A stretch of 6,878 nucleotides of DNA from Syntrophomonas sp. UBA1376 (GTDB taxonomy: Bacteria; Bacillota; Syntrophomonadia; Syntrophomonadales; Syntrophomonadaceae), in the NCBI GenBank assembly GCA_002305535.1, contig DBRE01000044.1:1-6878 (forward strand), read 5' to 3'. The position numbers were made by a program, and so were the translations under genes. Positions 6,085 to 6,878 of the stretch are shown here, in pieces (within the stretch, counting starts at the first letter, position 1; each line of letters opens with the position of its first letter). The notes below the pieces were generated by a model. It did no database searches. It had not been told where the DNA came from and was given only the letters and a program-made list of their open reading frames with translations.

Positions 6085-6224
6085 CGGTTACCCCCCTTGA
6101 TTTTCCGCATAGCGCCACGCGCATAACCATCGATGCTACAGATAGTATTTTGCTTCACTTTTAGCATATCATAAATCACATTGCCCCTAAGCCATGATTC
6201 CCAATCTTAGCATCATCCCAGCCA

Positions 6225-6253
6225 GGAAGCAAAAAGAACGTCCCCGTGCTTCC
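6225..6253. repeat. REP-like hairpin containing AACGTCCCC (copy 1)
   Basis: GGAAGCA at 6225-6231 pairs with TGCTTCC at 6247-6253, placing AAAAGAACGTCCCC in the loop. The core recurs at 6409-6423 in the same orientation. Such GGGGACGTT-cored palindromes resemble the REP elements mobilised by Y1-type (RAYT) transposases in Clostridia; that link is from memory and not shown here. Confidence 0.5.
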
Positions 6254-6274
6254 ACCCGTGCTTCCCGTGCTTCC
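6244..6274 (+). repeat. three copies of CCGTGCTTCC
   Basis: The ten-base unit is present at 6244-6253, 6256-6265 and 6265-6274, the last two sharing one base. The array ends exactly where the hydrolase relic begins at 6275. It looks like slippage or repeated insertion of one arm of the neighbouring hairpin. Confidence 0.7.
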
Positions 6275-6402
6275 ATGATAGACGTGGTTATACCATTGAT
6301 GCAATTCGGCAGGAGTTATTCGGCGGGGAAAGCCGTATGGCCGGAGTAAGCAATGGTCAGTTCAGCGTAGATAATCTAATTAACTCCGTGTTGTCTACCT
6401 AA
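6275..6402 (+). pseudogene. relic of the 3' end of a metallo-hydrolase paralogue
   Basis: Bases 6275-6395 align without gaps to 4756-4876, the C-terminal coding part of the hydrolase at 4083-4892, with 8 mismatches in 121 bases. Read in frame it encodes residues equivalent to Asp226-Ser265 and ends ...NSVLST followed by TAA at 6400-6402. Seven of the eight differences are synonymous; the other is Ala to Val. The relic thus derives from a gene that had diverged under selection for protein function, not from simple decay of a recent copy. No MBL domain, start codon or promoter is present upstream, where the CCGTGCTTCC array begins. Confidence 0.85.
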
Positions 6403-6408
6403 CCCTAC

Positions 6409-6425
6409 AAAAAAAACGTCCCCTT
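6409..6425. repeat. AACGTCCCC repeat unit (copy 2)
   Basis: AAAAAAAACGTCCCC at 6409-6423 repeats AAAAAGAACGTCCCC at 6231-6245 in direct orientation, so the two bracket the hydrolase relic. This copy lacks the GGAAGCA/TGCTTCC stem. The remaining bases 6426-6547 show only a small perfect hairpin, AACTGT/ACAGTT (6491-6507), with no T run and no convincing gene. Confidence 0.5.
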
Positions 6426-6547
6426 GTTGGGTTGAACAAATTGGTAGGAGGACCATTACATCGGGCAGTGATAGCCAAGGAGGGCCAAATAACTGTCGGG
6501 AACAGTTGGTGATAAAGTGTGGCATGGAACCAAGAAATTCCTGATTA

Positions 6548-6571
6548 GCCGGTAATTAAGACGTCACCGGC
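6548..6571 (-). terminator. weak hairpin at the end of the ModC-like gene
   Basis: GCCGGT and ACCGGC (6548-6553 and 6566-6571) form a six-base-pair stem with a 12-base loop overlapping the stop codon of the ABC ATPase. On the - strand the following sequence has only scattered T residues, so termination would be inefficient if real. Confidence 0.3.
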
Positions 6572-6878
6572 TTTCAATCTGACCCTGGCGCATGTTAATA
6601 AACACATCTCCCAGCTCCTGGGCATCTTCCTGGTCGTGGGTTACCAGAATCATGGGGATTTTCCACTGTTGGTGCAGGCTGATAAGTTGCTGGCGAAGAG
6701 CGAGCTTGGTTTCCCGATCCAGGGCGCTAAAGGGCTCATCCAATAATAACAGCTGGGGATTAACTACTAATGCTCGGATCAATGCCACCCTCTGCTGCTC
6801 GCCTCCGGAGAGCTGTGAAGGATAGCGTTTCAGCAGGTGTCCAACCCCGAAGGAATCCATCACATCTTGGTAAACCAC
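6564..6878 (-). CDS. ModC/TupC-like ABC transporter ATPase, C-terminal part (partial)
   Basis: The frame is open from the window edge and ends with TGA at 6566-6564; the true start lies outside. The visible 104 residues hold the signature LSGGEQQR (23-30), Walker B LLLLDEP (43-49), D-loop SALD (51-54) and switch His81 in LVTHDQEDA. The stretch FGVGHLLKRYPSQLSGGEQQRVAL, without any long insertion, is close in style to molybdate ModC and tungstate TupC subunits. The protein ends some 20 residues after the switch histidine, so it lacks the TOBE/MOP regulatory domain of classical ModC, as many TupC-type subunits do. Sulfate, phosphate or other oxyanion import cannot be excluded. A molybdate or tungstate role would agree with the riboswitch operon at the other end of the window. 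The partner genes should lie beyond 6878. Confidence 0.85.
   Translation of the reverse strand: MVYQDVMDSFGVGHLLKRYPSQLSGGEQQRVALIRALVVNPQLLLLDEPFSALDRETKLALRQQLISLHQQWKIPMILVTHDQEDAQELGDVFINMRQGQIESR

Noticed and set aside
5982..6179. Small - strand frame overlapping the nudC start
   Set aside because: It overlaps nudC in another reading frame, has no ribosome site and shows no family pattern.
6225..6425. CRISPR array in the repeat-rich area
   Set aside because: Only two or three short units of different kinds, without regular spacers or cas genes.
6491..6507. AACTGT/ACAGTT hairpin as a terminator
   Set aside because: Only six base pairs with no T run on either strand.

Overview
The window looks like a chromosomal segment of an anaerobic Firmicute of the Clostridia type. 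This is inferred from purine-rich Shine-Dalgarno sites ahead of most genes, lipoprotein-anchored binding proteins, AT-leaning codon use and Gram-positive style interspersed palindromes. No taxonomic marker gene is present, so the assignment is tentative.

Region 1 (1-414) holds the possible tail of an unrecognised upstream gene. It is followed by a promoter-like -10 box and a structured leader that I read as a molybdenum/tungsten cofactor (Moco/Tuco family) riboswitch, ending in a strong intrinsic terminator just before the first gene. A seven-base segment of the aptamer core is complementary to the sequence at the foot of the terminator. This suggests a transcription-attenuation OFF switch.

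Region 2 (415-3852) is a compact four-gene operon on the + strand. It encodes a 180-residue lipoprotein whose sequence resembles the sulfite-oxidase-type molybdopterin-binding fold, then a complete FecBCD/BtuCD-type ABC importer: lipoprotein binding protein, FecCD permease and FecE-like ATPase. Such importers usually carry siderophores, haem or cobalamin, but the family also contains the molybdate importer MolBCA. The leader argues that this one brings in molybdate, tungstate or a related compound and is shut off when cofactor is plentiful.

Region 3 (3853-4892) holds a separately promoted metallo-beta-lactamase-fold hydrolase that seems to lack one canonical zinc histidine.

Region 4 (4893-5247) is a graveyard. 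A palindromic interspersed repeat cuts off a ParE/RelE-type toxin gene after about 41 codons, and a probable antitoxin remnant precedes it (- strand).

Region 5 (5248-6084, - strand) is an intact NudC-type NADH pyrophosphatase / NAD-decapping Nudix hydrolase.

Region 6 (6085-6563) carries a 121-base relic of the 3' end of a second metallo-hydrolase gene. It is flanked by two AACGTCCCC-containing repeat units.

Region 7 (6564-6878, - strand) is the C-terminal part of a ModC/TupC-like ABC ATPase, possibly a second, classical molybdate or tungstate importer. Molybdenum/tungsten handling is therefore the theme at both ends of the window.
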